In this document: piece by piece, positions 45,261 through 53,083 of the stretch
How positions within the stretch are numbered: the first letter of the stretch is position 1
Layout: each line of letters starts with the position of its first letter
Assembly (NCBI GenBank): GCA_944378225.1
Contig: CALWGE010000005.1
Location: 1-64,000 of the forward strand
Length of the DNA stretch: 64,000 nucleotides
Source of the DNA: an uncultured Merdimonas sp.
GTDB lineage: Bacteria; Bacillota; Clostridia; Lachnospirales; Lachnospiraceae
Direction: 5' to 3'
Translations under genes and position numbers: made by a program
The notes under the pieces: model-generated
Database searches by the model: none
Seen by the model: the letters and a program-made list of their open reading frames with translations, nothing else
Told to the model about the DNA's origin: nothing

Positions 45261-47855
45261 ATGGAACATCTCCGCTGCGTCATAGAGCGCATTACCTACC
45301 AAAATTCAGAGAACGGCTATACCGTTCTGAAAGCGGCTGTGAAGGGCAGCGCCGACCTGGTGACTGTCGTCGGTACGATGCCGGATACCCATGTGGGATC
45401 TGTCCTTTCTCTGGAAGGCTGGTGGAAGGTAGACGCCAGGTATGGACGGCAGTTTTCGGTGGAAAAGTTCGAGGAGACGCTTCCCGCGACGGTTTATGGA
45501 ATTGAGAAATATCTGGGGTCCGGACTGGTGAAGGGCGTGGGTCCCAAGTTCGCGAAACGGATTGTGCAGAAGTTTGGAAAGGATACCCTGGATGTAATAG
45601 AGGAGAATCCCGATGCCCTTCTGGAGGTGGAGGGAATCGGGAAAATTCGTGTGGAGCGCATTAAAAAGAGCTGGCAGGAACAAAAGGAAATCAAGAATAT
45701 CATGCTGTTTCTTCAGAGCCATGAGGTCAGCACCGCTCATGCAACAAGGATTTTCAAGACCTACGGAAGTGACAGTATTGACATTGTCCGGGACAATCCC
45801 TATCGGCTGGCGGATGATATCTGGGGAATCGGATTTAAGACGGCGGACCAGATTGCGGAGAAACTGGGAATTGACAGGCAGCGGTTTATCCGTCTGCGGA
45901 GCGGAATTCTGTATACATTAAACAAGCTTTCTGAAGATGGTCACTGTTATGGCGAGCGGGAGCAGCTGATCAGCAGAGCCGAGGAGCTTCTGGAGGTGGA
46001 TGCTCCGGAGCTGGAGATTACACTGGATGAAATGCTTCGGACGAAGGACGTGATTCAGGACGAAGAGGCTATCTATCTGCCGCCCTTTTATTTTTCTGAA
46101 ACAGGCTGCGCAAGGCAGCTGATCCGTCTGTTATCGGCGGAGCGGACTGCCCGGATGGATGCGGATAAAATTCTGAACCAGGTGACAGACCACGCCGGCA
46201 TTTCCTATGACGAGATTCAGCTGGAGGCTATCCGCACGGCGGTATCCTCCAAGGTCATGGCGCTGACGGGAGGACCGGGAACGGGAAAGACCACCACGGT
46301 AAAAGGAATTATTTCTGCCTATCAGACAGCAGGCTGCCGGATTCTGCTGGCCGCGCCCACCGGAAGGGCTGCGAAGCGCATGGCGGAGGCAGCCGGGATG
46401 GAGGCGAAGACCATTCACCGCCTGCTGGAGTACAAACCGCCGGAGGGCTACCAGAGAAATGAGGAAAAACCCCTGGAAGGCGACGTCCTGATTCTGGATG
46501 AGTGCTCCATGGTGGATATTATGCTTATGTATAATCTTCTGAAGGCGCTGCCTGATTCCATGACGCTGATTCTGGTGGGCGATACGGACCAGCTGCCCAG
46601 TGTGGGGGCAGGAAATGTGCTGAAGGATGTGATTGCCTCAGGACGGATTCCGGTGGTAAGACTGACAAGGATTTTCCGGCAGGCCCAGGGCAGCAGGATT
46701 ATCATGAACGCCCACCGGATTAACCGGGGAGAGGCCATCGATATGCGGGGCGGAAAGGATTCAGATTTCTTTTTCGCATCCAGGGAGACCAACGAAGAAG
46801 TGGTGGAGACGCTGGTGCGCTATTGCGCCAAGAACCTGCCGCGCTATTATCAGGTGGACGCCCTGCAGGACATACAGGTGCTGACTCCCATGCAGAGGGG
46901 AATCTGTGGGGCAGCGAATCTGAACCAGGTGCTTCAGGAGGCCATGAATCCCTCCGGCCCCGCCCTGCGCCGCGGCGGGACGCTGTACCGTCTCCGGGAC
47001 AAGGTGATGCAGATTCGCAACAACTATGACAAAGAGGTGTTTAACGGAGATATTGGAGTAATTTCCAGAGTGGATCTGGAGGAACGGGAACTGGCCGTGG
47101 ATTTTGACGGCCGGGAAATCGTTTATGATGCGTCGGAGCTGGACGAGCTGACCCTGGCCTACGCCACCACGATACATAAGGCGCAGGGAAGTGAATATCC
47201 CATTGTGGTCATGCCCTTTACCATGAGCCACTTCGTTATGCTTCAGCGTAATCTGCTCTATACGGGCGTGACGAGAGCGAAGAAAATTCTTGTACTCATT
47301 GGAGAGCGCCGCGCTGTCCAGTATGCTATTCGGAATGAGACGACCGCCTCCAGAAATACGAAGCTGGCCCGGAGACTGCAGGAGGAAGCAGAAGGATCCT
47401 TTCCCTCTGCCTCCCAGAAGACGAAAATGATTGTTTACAAGAACGGCCTCCAGCCCATGCGGACCCAGGAAGAGCCGGGGACTTACAGCGGCAGTCTGTT
47501 TGCCCGTCTGGCTCAGTCGAAATTCCGGAGCAGCTTTCATCTGAAGGCGAATGACAGGGCGTACGTAAGAGAAAAGGGCATGGAGACGATTCGGAGTCAT
47601 GCCTGTGATTTTATCCGGACACGTCTGGCTCCTGCCCGGCCGGAAAACGATGGAAAGCAGACTCCCATGCGGGGACATCCTGTCTTTCTGGCTCAGCACG
47701 CTACTGCCACCTGCTGTCGCGGCTGTCTGGAAAAATGGTACCGGATTCCCCAGGGGCGGGAGCTCACAGAGGAGGAGCAGAGGTATCTGGTGGATGAAGT
47801 TATTTTAAAGTGGATAAAACGGGAAATGCAGGGAGATTCGGTGGAAAATTCCTGA
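45261..47855 (+). CDS. recD2: RecD2-type helicase fused to a DUF4186-like domain
   Basis: An 864-residue SF1B 5'-3' helicase. It has an N-terminal OB/HhH-like region ('TVVGTMPDTHVGSV', 'GIGKIRVERIKKSWQEQ', about 1-240), Walker A GGPGTGKTTT at 337-346, 'LILDECSMVDIMLM', 'VGDTDQLPSVGAGNVLKDVI', and UvrD-C motif 'LAYATTIHKAQGSEYPIVVMP' and 'LLYTGVTRAKKILVLIG'. The usual RecD2 end is near residue 730. Residues about 746-855 then read as DUF4186 ('FARLAQSKFRSSFHLKANDR', 'NDGKQTPMRGHPVFLAQHAT', 'CCRGCLEKWY'). AAGGAGC precedes the ATG. Role: DNA repair, mismatch or replication restart; the extension's job is unknown. Confidence 0.88.
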   Translation: MEHLRCVIERITYQNSENGYTVLKAAVKGSADLVTVVGTMPDTHVGSVLSLEGWWKVDARYGRQFSVEKFEETLPATVYGIEKYLGSGLVKGVGPKFAKRIVQKFGKDTLDVIEENPDALLEVEGIGKIRVERIKKSWQEQKEIKNIMLFLQSHEVSTAHATRIFKTYGSDSIDIVRDNPYRLADDIWGIGFKTADQIAEKLGIDRQRFIRLRSGILYTLNKLSEDGHCYGEREQLISRAEELLEVDAPELEITLDEMLRTKDVIQDEEAIYLPPFYFSETGCARQLIRLLSAERTARMDADKILNQVTDHAGISYDEIQLEAIRTAVSSKVMALTGGPGTGKTTTVKGIISAYQTAGCRILLAAPTGRAAKRMAEAAGMEAKTIHRLLEYKPPEGYQRNEEKPLEGDVLILDECSMVDIMLMYNLLKALPDSMTLILVGDTDQLPSVGAGNVLKDVIASGRIPVVRLTRIFRQAQGSRIIMNAHRINRGEAIDMRGGKDSDFFFASRETNEEVVETLVRYCAKNLPRYYQVDALQDIQVLTPMQRGICGAANLNQVLQEAMNPSGPALRRGGTLYRLRDKVMQIRNNYDKEVFNGDIGVISRVDLEERELAVDFDGREIVYDASELDELTLAYATTIHKAQGSEYPIVVMPFTMSHFVMLQRNLLYTGVTRAKKILVLIGERRAVQYAIRNETTASRNTKLARRLQEEAEGSFPSASQKTKMIVYKNGLQPMRTQEEPGTYSGSLFARLAQSKFRSSFHLKANDRAYVREKGMETIRSHACDFIRTRLAPARPENDGKQTPMRGHPVFLAQHATATCCRGCLEKWYRIPQGRELTEEEQRYLVDEVILKWIKREMQGDSVENS

Positions 47856-47890
47856 AATCTCTGTGCAGAAGATAAAGGAAGGTGCAGACT

Positions 47891-48376
47891 GTGAGACTGT
47901 TTATCGCAATTCAGCTTTCAGAGGAAATGCAGCAGGCCCTGGTTGCCTGTCTGCATGACCTGAAAAAGCAGGGGGTGGAAGGAAATTATGTTCCGGCCCG
48001 GAATCTTCATATGACTCTGGCATTTATCGGGGATTACGAAGACCCGCGCAAAATCAAAGAGGTGCTGGCAAGGGTACCGCTGCCCGGGTTCCGCCTGTCG
48101 CTTTCTGAGAAAGGCAATTTTGGAAATCTGCTCTGGGCCGGCGTAAAGGGTAATCAGAAGCTTGTCGCCTACGTGAAGGAGCTGCGGGCAGCTCTGAAGG
48201 CGGAAGGAATTCCCTTTGAAAACGATAAATTTGTTCCCCATATTACTCTGATCAGGAAGGTTTCCGCTAAAAAGCCCTATCAGGTCCGGCTGCCAAAGGC
48301 AGAAATGAAGGTGACGAAAGTCTCTCTTATGAAGTCAGAAATAAAAAACGGGAAAGTCACATATCAGGAGCTGTAG
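47891..48376 (+). CDS. thpR: RNA 2',3'-cyclic phosphodiesterase
   Basis: A 161-residue 2H phosphoesterase. The two catalytic HxTx motifs are HMTL (His40) and HITL (His117). The GTG at 47891 is preferred because AGGAAGG lies eight bases upstream and the protein then begins 'MRLFIAIQL', the family start; the GTG at 47882 falls inside the ribosome site. It hydrolyses 2',3'-cyclic ends of tRNA-type RNA. It follows recD2 by 35 bp and precedes a methyltransferase gene by 3 bp. Confidence 0.9.
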   Translation: MRLFIAIQLSEEMQQALVACLHDLKKQGVEGNYVPARNLHMTLAFIGDYEDPRKIKEVLARVPLPGFRLSLSEKGNFGNLLWAGVKGNQKLVAYVKELRAALKAEGIPFENDKFVPHITLIRKVSAKKPYQVRLPKAEMKVTKVSLMKSEIKNGKVTYQEL

Positions 48377-48379
48377 AAT

Positions 48380-49126
48380 ATGAACGAAGAAAAATACGAC
48401 AGACTTCTGCAGATTCGGACGGCAGGGAGGGATGATTCACGTTCCGACCAGTACCGCTATCCCTATGAACCTACACCCTACTGTGTACTGGAGCGCCTTT
48501 CCAATGCGGGTTATATCCGTAAGGGAAATGTTCTTCTGGATTATGGCTGCGGGAAAGGACGAGTGGATTTCTATCTGTCCTGGCAGACCAGGTGTCGGAC
48601 CATCGGAATTGAATATGACAGCCGTATTTATGAGAAAGCAGAGGAAAACCGGAAGACTGCCGTCTCTGGAGGGCGGACTTCTTTTGAACTGGAAAATGCG
48701 GAGCAGTATCCGGTTCCCGGAGAGGTGGATCGGATCTATTTCTTCAATCCTTTTTCCGCGGAACTTCTTAAGAAAGTCCTGGCCCGGATTCTGGAGTCCT
48801 GGTACGAGTCTCCCAGAGAAGTACTCCTGTTCTTTTACTATCCGTCGGACGAATATGTTTCCTGTCTGATGACGGAGGATATGCTGGAGTTTCTGGACGA
48901 GCTGGACTGCCGTGATCTGTTTCCTGGAGAAGATCCCAGAGAACGGATTCTGATTTTTAAGCTGCCGGATGAGGGAGAAGAGTTCTATTTTCTGGGTGAA
49001 ATCTTTGCAGAAAATGAACCGCGTCCTATCCGAATGGAAAAAACAAAGGATGACGCTTTCGAGATTGATTACCGGCTGGACGTTCCGGTGCGAAGCGATA
49101 TTTATGATTACATAGTAAGTGACTGA
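48380..49126 (+). CDS. Putative SAM-dependent methyltransferase
   Basis: A 248-residue protein. SAM motif '[19 protein letters not shown]' (about 52-70), then '[20 protein letters not shown]', and '[10 protein letters not shown]' as the motif-IV equivalent. The N-terminal '[20 protein letters not shown]' is typical of small-protein-like methyltransferases of this clade. It starts 3 bp after thpR. The acceptor is unknown; no clear rRNA or protein signature is visible. Confidence 0.75.
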   Translation: MNEEKYDRLLQIRTAGRDDSRSDQYRYPYEPTPYCVLERLSNAGYIRKGNVLLDYGCGKGRVDFYLSWQTRCRTIGIEYDSRIYEKAEENRKTAVSGGRTSFELENAEQYPVPGEVDRIYFFNPFSAELLKKVLARILESWYESPREVLLFFYYPSDEYVSCLMTEDMLEFLDELDCRDLFPGEDPRERILIFKLPDEGEEFYFLGEIFAENEPRPIRMEKTKDDAFEIDYRLDVPVRSDIYDYIVSD

Positions 49127-49152
49127 CAGAACAGGATTGGAGAAAAAAGGTT

Positions 49153-49542
49153 ATGAAAACAGTACGCGTCGTGGCGGCAGTTATCCGGAAGGGCGGACGC
49201 ATTTTTGCCACACAGAGAGGGTATGGAGAATTCAAAGACGGATGGGAGTTCCCGGGCGGGAAAATTGAGCCGGGGGAGACGCCGCAGCAGGCTCTGGTCC
49301 GGGAGATTCGTGAAGAGCTGGATACCGAGATACGGGTTGGCGAACTTATAGAAACTATCGAATATGATTATCCGGCATTCCATCTGTCCATGGACTGCTT
49401 CTGGTGTGAAATTGTAGAGGGCAGTCTGGAACTTCGGGAGCATGAGGCGGCCCGGTGGCTGGACAGGGAGAGTCTGTACAGCGTGGACTGGCTGCCGGCC
49501 GATATCGGTTTGATTGGGAAAATTGAAGAAGCTTTGAGATAG
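49153..49542 (+). CDS. MutT-type Nudix hydrolase
   Basis: A 129-residue Nudix enzyme. The box '[22 protein letters not shown]' (about 36-57) is complete, with the metal-binding REIREEL glutamates. The N-terminal '[20 protein letters not shown]' and 'WEFPGGK' match (deoxy)nucleoside-triphosphate pyrophosphohydrolases that clear oxidised or damaged NTPs. RBS GGAGAAAAAAGG. It fits the neighbouring repair genes. Confidence 0.88.
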   Translation: MKTVRVVAAVIRKGGRIFATQRGYGEFKDGWEFPGGKIEPGETPQQALVREIREELDTEIRVGELIETIEYDYPAFHLSMDCFWCEIVEGSLELREHEAARWLDRESLYSVDWLPADIGLIGKIEEALR

Positions 49543-49623
49543 ACAGTATTGACATCCGATAAGGATCGGGATAATAATAGGAAGGAAACAGTGCCGCAGG
49601 CACGGAAGCGGAGGAAAGCATTC

Positions 49624-50490
49624 ATGAAAATAGCAGTAACCTACGACAATGGAAATATTTTTCAGCATTTTGGAAAAACAGAGTTTTTCAAGGTATATGA
49701 AGTAGAAGACGGCAAGGTGGTTTCCAGTGAGGTGATTGGTTCCAATGGAGTCGGACATGGCGCTCTGGCAGGACTTCTGGCAGAACAGTCTGTAGATGTT
49801 CTGATCTGCGGAGGAATCGGCGGCGGAGCTCAGGCTGCGCTGGAGGAAGCCGGAGTGGAGATGTGCGCCGGAGCAGAGGGCGACGCAGATCAGGCAGTAG
49901 AAGCTTACCTGAAGGGTGAGCTGGTTTCCACCGGAGCCAATTGTGATCATCACCACCATGAGGAAGGCCACAGCTGTGGAGATCACGAGGAAGGGCATTC
50001 CTGCGGAGGCGGATGTGGCAGCAGTTGCGGAGGCGGATGCGGCAGCGCCCGCCCGACACTGACCGGACGCAATGTGGGTAAGACCTGCCGGACCCATTAC
50101 AGAGGAACTTTCAATGACGGAACACAGTTTGACTCTTCCTATGACCGGGGCGAGCCGCTGGAGTTTATCTGCGGCGCAGGTCAGATGATCCGGGGCTTTG
50201 ATGCTGCCGTAGCGGACATGGAAGTGGGTCAGGTTGTAGATGTGCATCTGATGCCGGAGGAAGCTTACGGCATGCCGGATCCGAACGCTGTTTTCACCCT
50301 TGAGATTGCGCAGCTTCCGGGGTCTGAGGACCTGGAAGTGGGACAGCAGGTATATCTGACCAACCAGTTTGGCCAGCCCTTCCCGGTTAAAGTGGCAGCC
50401 AAGGAGGAAAAGACGATTACCTTTGATGCCAATCATGAGATGGCAGGCAAGGAGCTGAATTTCCGGATCGAGCTGGTAGAGGTTCTGTAA
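49624..50490 (+). CDS. NifX/NifB-like domain fused through a His/Cys-rich linker to an SlyD-like FKBP isomerase
   Basis: A 288-residue fusion. Residues 1-105 resemble dinitrogenase iron-molybdenum cofactor-binding (NifX/NafY/NifB C-terminal) proteins: 'MKIAVTYDNGNIFQHFGKTE' and 'VLICGGIGGGAQAALEEAGVEMCAG'. Residues about 107-141 are a metal-chelating linker with runs of His, Cys and Gly (HHHHEEGHSCGDHEEGHS). Residues about 150-288 are an FKBP-type peptidyl-prolyl isomerase with an SlyD-like insert ('GTQFDSSYDRGEPLEFICGAGQMIRGFDAAVADMEVG'). The ATG at 49624 follows GGAGGAAAG. Presumably handles or inserts metals while folding a client protein. Confidence 0.82.
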   Translation: MKIAVTYDNGNIFQHFGKTEFFKVYEVEDGKVVSSEVIGSNGVGHGALAGLLAEQSVDVLICGGIGGGAQAALEEAGVEMCAGAEGDADQAVEAYLKGELVSTGANCDHHHHEEGHSCGDHEEGHSCGGGCGSSCGGGCGSARPTLTGRNVGKTCRTHYRGTFNDGTQFDSSYDRGEPLEFICGAGQMIRGFDAAVADMEVGQVVDVHLMPEEAYGMPDPNAVFTLEIAQLPGSEDLEVGQQVYLTNQFGQPFPVKVAAKEEKTITFDANHEMAGKELNFRIELVEVL

Positions 50491-50496
50491 GACAGT

Positions 50497-51039
50497 ATGG
50501 GAAGTATTTATTTTGTAAGGCACGGCGAGACCGTGTGGAATGTGGAGAATAAAGTCTGCGGAGCGACGGACATTGAACTGACGGAACGTGGTCATCAGCA
50601 GGCGGCCGACACCGGAAAGAGAATTCTGGAGGAAGGAATTCAGGCAGATGAAATCCTGTATTCCCCGCTGGTGCGGGCGGTGGAAACGGCACGCCATATA
50701 TCGGAAATTACCGGAATCCCGGCCCGGGTTGAGCCAAGGCTGATAGAGCAGTGCTTTGGAAAATGGGAAGGTACGCCCCGGGACGGACAGGAGTTCCGGA
50801 AGGCAAAAGGAGAATTCTGTTGTCGTTACGACGGTGGAGAATCCATGCTGCAGCTGGCCCAGAGAATCTACAATCTGCTGGATGAACTGAAAGCAGAGCC
50901 CGGTGATAAGACTTATATTCTGGTTGCGCATAATGGAATTTCCAGAGTGGTGCACTCTTATTTTTACGATATGACCAATGAGGAGTATGCGTCTTTCGGC
51001 GTGGAGAACTGCGCTGTGCTCCGATACGATTTTTCATAA
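50497..51039 (+). CDS. Histidine phosphatase family protein
   Basis: A 180-residue phosphoglycerate-mutase-like phosphatase. The catalytic RHGE is at residues 8-11 ('YFVRHGETVWN'), with 'VEIRYSPLVRAVETA'-type 'ILYSPLVRAVETARHI' and the second histidine in 'ILVAHNGISRVV'. It begins 7 bp after the preceding stop with no clear ribosome site, so it is coupled to that gene. Substrate unknown; GpmB- or CobC-like roles are possible. Confidence 0.85.
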   Translation: MGSIYFVRHGETVWNVENKVCGATDIELTERGHQQAADTGKRILEEGIQADEILYSPLVRAVETARHISEITGIPARVEPRLIEQCFGKWEGTPRDGQEFRKAKGEFCCRYDGGESMLQLAQRIYNLLDELKAEPGDKTYILVAHNGISRVVHSYFYDMTNEEYASFGVENCAVLRYDFS

Positions 51040-51058
51040 AAGACAGACAGCCATGTGT

Positions 51059-51088
51059 ATGCCCGTGCCGGATTTCCGGTGCGGGCAT
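51059..51088 (+). other. 13-bp hairpin after the phosphatase gene
   Basis: ATGCCCGTGCCGG (51059-51071) pairs with CCGGTGCGGGCAT (51076-51088) with two wobble pairs and a 4-nt loop. No T-run follows, so termination would be inefficient. Confidence 0.4.
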
Positions 51089-51167
51089 CAATGACATACT
51101 GAGGTTTATACAGAAAAGAGGCGGCAAAAGAGAAAATGCGTAATAACACAGAAACGGACCGGGAGGA

Positions 51168-51548
51168 GGACTTGCGTCAAAGGAAAGTATTGCCGCTGTG
51201 TTTGCGGTGGGTGTGCCCTCGGCTGTAGCGACGTTCCTGTTTGATCTGGATTATGTTATTATCGATAAGCTGATGGTATCTTATGAGGATCTGGCGCTGG
51301 TTATCGCTGCTGTCAGCATCGTTCTCTGTGAAATATTCGCAAGTCAGCTGGTGTGGATTTTTCTTTCAGATGCCCAGGCGGCCGGTATGGCGGTGGCCTT
51401 TCTGCGAGTGCGTGTGCTTGCAACGCCTCTGATGTTTCTGAGCTTTTTTACAGTCTATCTGTTTCAGGCTTTCGGAAAGGGGAAAATATCCCTGTTTCTG
51501 GGCGTGGTGAGATGGCTGGGATTTTTTACAGAGAGGAAAAGAAAATGA
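51168..51548 (+). pseudogene. Remnant of a MATE-type transporter gene
   Basis: The frame ending at 51548 encodes 'ESIAAVFAVGVPSAVATFLFDLDYVIIDKLMVSYEDLALVIAAVS' and later 'FLRVRVLATPLMFLSFFTVYLFQAFGKGKISLFLGVVRWLGF'. These resemble separate parts of MATE proteins joined with the intervening ~100 or more residues missing; the N-terminal and C-terminal parts are also gone. No start codon with a ribosome site fits this frame. The thioesterase gene begins inside its last codons (51545). A truncated, internally deleted relic. Confidence 0.7.
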
Positions 51549-51967
51549 GAAAATATAAGCACGTCGTTCAGTATTATGAGACAGATAGAATGGGGATTAC
51601 CCATCATTCCAATTACATTCGGTGGATGGAGGAGGCCCGCATTGACTTTCTGGATCAGATAGGCTGGAATTATGCGAAGCTGGAAGAGATGGGCGTTATT
51701 TCTCCGGTTACAGAGGCCAGCTGCCGTTATAAGCACACGACCACGTTTGCCGATGAAATTCTGATTTCTGTCAGCGTGGAAGAATTCCGGGGCGTGAAAC
51801 TGAAGCTGCGCTACCGGATGGAAAAAGCAGATGGTTCCCTGGCGGCAGAGGCTCATTCTGAGCACTGTTTCCTGGATAAGGATGGGAAGATTATTCGGCT
51901 GGATAAGAAGTTTCCGGAATTCTTCCGGACCCTGTCGGAACTGGCAGCGAAAGAACAGGAAGCATAA
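51545..51967 (+). CDS. Hotdog-fold acyl-CoA thioesterase, YbgC/4HBT-like
   Basis: A 140-residue hotdog protein. 'YYETDRMGITHHSNYIRWMEEARIDFLDQIG' is the 4-hydroxybenzoyl-CoA/YbgC signature, with the catalytic aspartate at about residue 14. It hydrolyses acyl-CoA or acyl-ACP thioesters. The ATG at 51545 is preceded by AGAGAGGAAAAG and overlaps the stop of the MATE remnant; a longer upstream frame is just that remnant's alternative reading. The terminator at 51987-52034 closes it. Confidence 0.88.
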   Translation: MRKYKHVVQYYETDRMGITHHSNYIRWMEEARIDFLDQIGWNYAKLEEMGVISPVTEASCRYKHTTTFADEILISVSVEEFRGVKLKLRYRMEKADGSLAAEAHSEHCFLDKDGKIIRLDKKFPEFFRTLSELAAKEQEA

Positions 51968-51986
51968 AAGCAAAAGAAAAGTCGGA

Positions 51987-52034
51987 AAAACTCCGGGTCT
52001 GTCCTCTGATCTCAGAGGAGGGCTCCGGAGTTTT
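51987..52034. terminator. Bidirectional terminator, nested stem
   Basis: Outer stem AAAACTCCGG/CCGGAGTTTT (51987-51996, 52025-52034) and inner stem CCTCTG/CAGAGG (52003-52008, 52013-52018), between the thioesterase and the converging hydrolase pseudogene. Confidence 0.8.
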
Positions 52035-52051
52035 GACGTTTACAGAGTAAG

Positions 52052-52802
52052 TCAGATTTTGTTCTGTTCTGCAGCAGTGCCAGTCGACTGTCCAATAGCT
52101 TCCGCGGTCAGCCGAATCTGCTCTTTATTCGAAATGGTCGGCGTACCGTCGCCCTTCTGTGCTCCGTAGCATCCGAAATATGCGTGACAGCCTCCGGCCA
52201 GGATGACCTCTGAAAAATCTGACGGAAGGTTTGTTTTGTATTTTTCATAGGAATCCATCTTCTGAACCATATATGGACAAAACCTTGAGTCCGCTGTCGC
52301 TCAGATCTTCTGTGGAATAAGAGGCCAGAAGAATGAGGCCCTCATAATCTTCCACATGACTGCTTACATAAGAGGCAGCCATGGAACCGCCCAGAGAGTG
52401 TCCGCCCATGTACCAGGTATAGATTTCCGGGTATTCTTCCTGGATACCGTCTGCAGAGTTGATATCCAGTACAGCCAGGTTTCCGGGCATGTGGAGGAGA
52501 ATACAGAGCAGGCCTTCTTCTGCGCAGGCCTCCATCAGGGGCGCATAGGCTTCGTACTGCACCTTGCCTCCGGGATAGAAAATGAGACCGGCCCTGGGCT
52601 CTTCCGGAGCAAAAATAATCCTGTCGTCCTCTCTGGAAACAGTGACGCCATCTGCAGGCTGTTCTATGCTTTCAAAAGCAAGACTGTCGGCGTGATAATA
52701 GCTGCCCAGATAAATTCCGCAGCCCACACAGGCGGTCAGAATAACAGCTGCGGCAGCGACCAGAAATCTGGCCGGAAAACAGTGTTTTTTTACTTTATTC
52801 AT
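52052..52802 (-). pseudogene. Frameshifted membrane-anchored alpha/beta hydrolase
   Basis: The first frame (52802-52245) encodes an N-terminal signal-anchor, 'GLIFYPGGKV', and the nucleophile elbow GHSLGG (Ser136), ending 'LSIYGSEDGFL' then stop. The second frame (52270-52052) continues 'KMDSYEKYKTNLP' through 'GGCHAYFGCYGAQKG', supplying the catalytic histidine. Together they make one intact hydrolase; the break falls at the acid loop after 'SEDG'. A small deletion between nearby ATGGA repeats would explain it. It could be genuine decay, phase variation, or a sequencing error. RBS AAGGAG before the ATG. Confidence 0.8.
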
Positions 52803-52951
52803 GAGAATCTCCTTCTATATCATATTGGTTCGGCGCAAATCAAGAGTTTTGCTGAAATGTTATTTAAAGATCTGATTATAGTTATAGCATGAAATTTAAA
52901 AAATATCTATGATACATGTGTAAAGTAAGCAGGTTGTTTTCCATTCCCTGC

Positions 52952-52980
52952 TTGACGTACAGGCAAAGGGCTGATACTCT
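52952..52980 (+). promoter_or_regulatory. Possible promoter of the ABC-F gene
   Basis: TTGACG (52952-52957) and TACTCT (52975-52980), spacer 17 bp; the -10 is weak. It gives a leader of about 97 nt containing the hairpin at 52991-53020. Confidence 0.45.
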
Positions 52981-52990
52981 GGAGAAGTAT

Positions 52991-53020
52991 AATGCCGGAT
53001 AAAACAGGGAGTCCGGCATT
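52991..53020 (+). other. Leader hairpin before the ABC-F gene
   Basis: AATGCCGGA (52991-52999) pairs with TCCGGCATT (53012-53020) around a 12-nt loop. Leaders of ABC-F genes often regulate expression by attenuation, but this one lacks a T-run, so the role is open. Confidence 0.45.
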
Positions 53021-53083
53021 AAAAGACTAAGGCAGAAATAAATAGACACAAACGCAGATTAAAACTGAGGAGAACAGAATTGT

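Noticed and set aside
49108..50955. 615-residue minus-strand frame across the Nudix, NifX-FKBP and phosphatase genes
   Set aside because: Covers three clear plus-strand genes and has a low-complexity composition; a shadow frame.
51353..51544. N-terminal 64-residue extension of the thioesterase
   Set aside because: It is an alternative reading of the MATE remnant; the family start and a ribosome site are at 51545.
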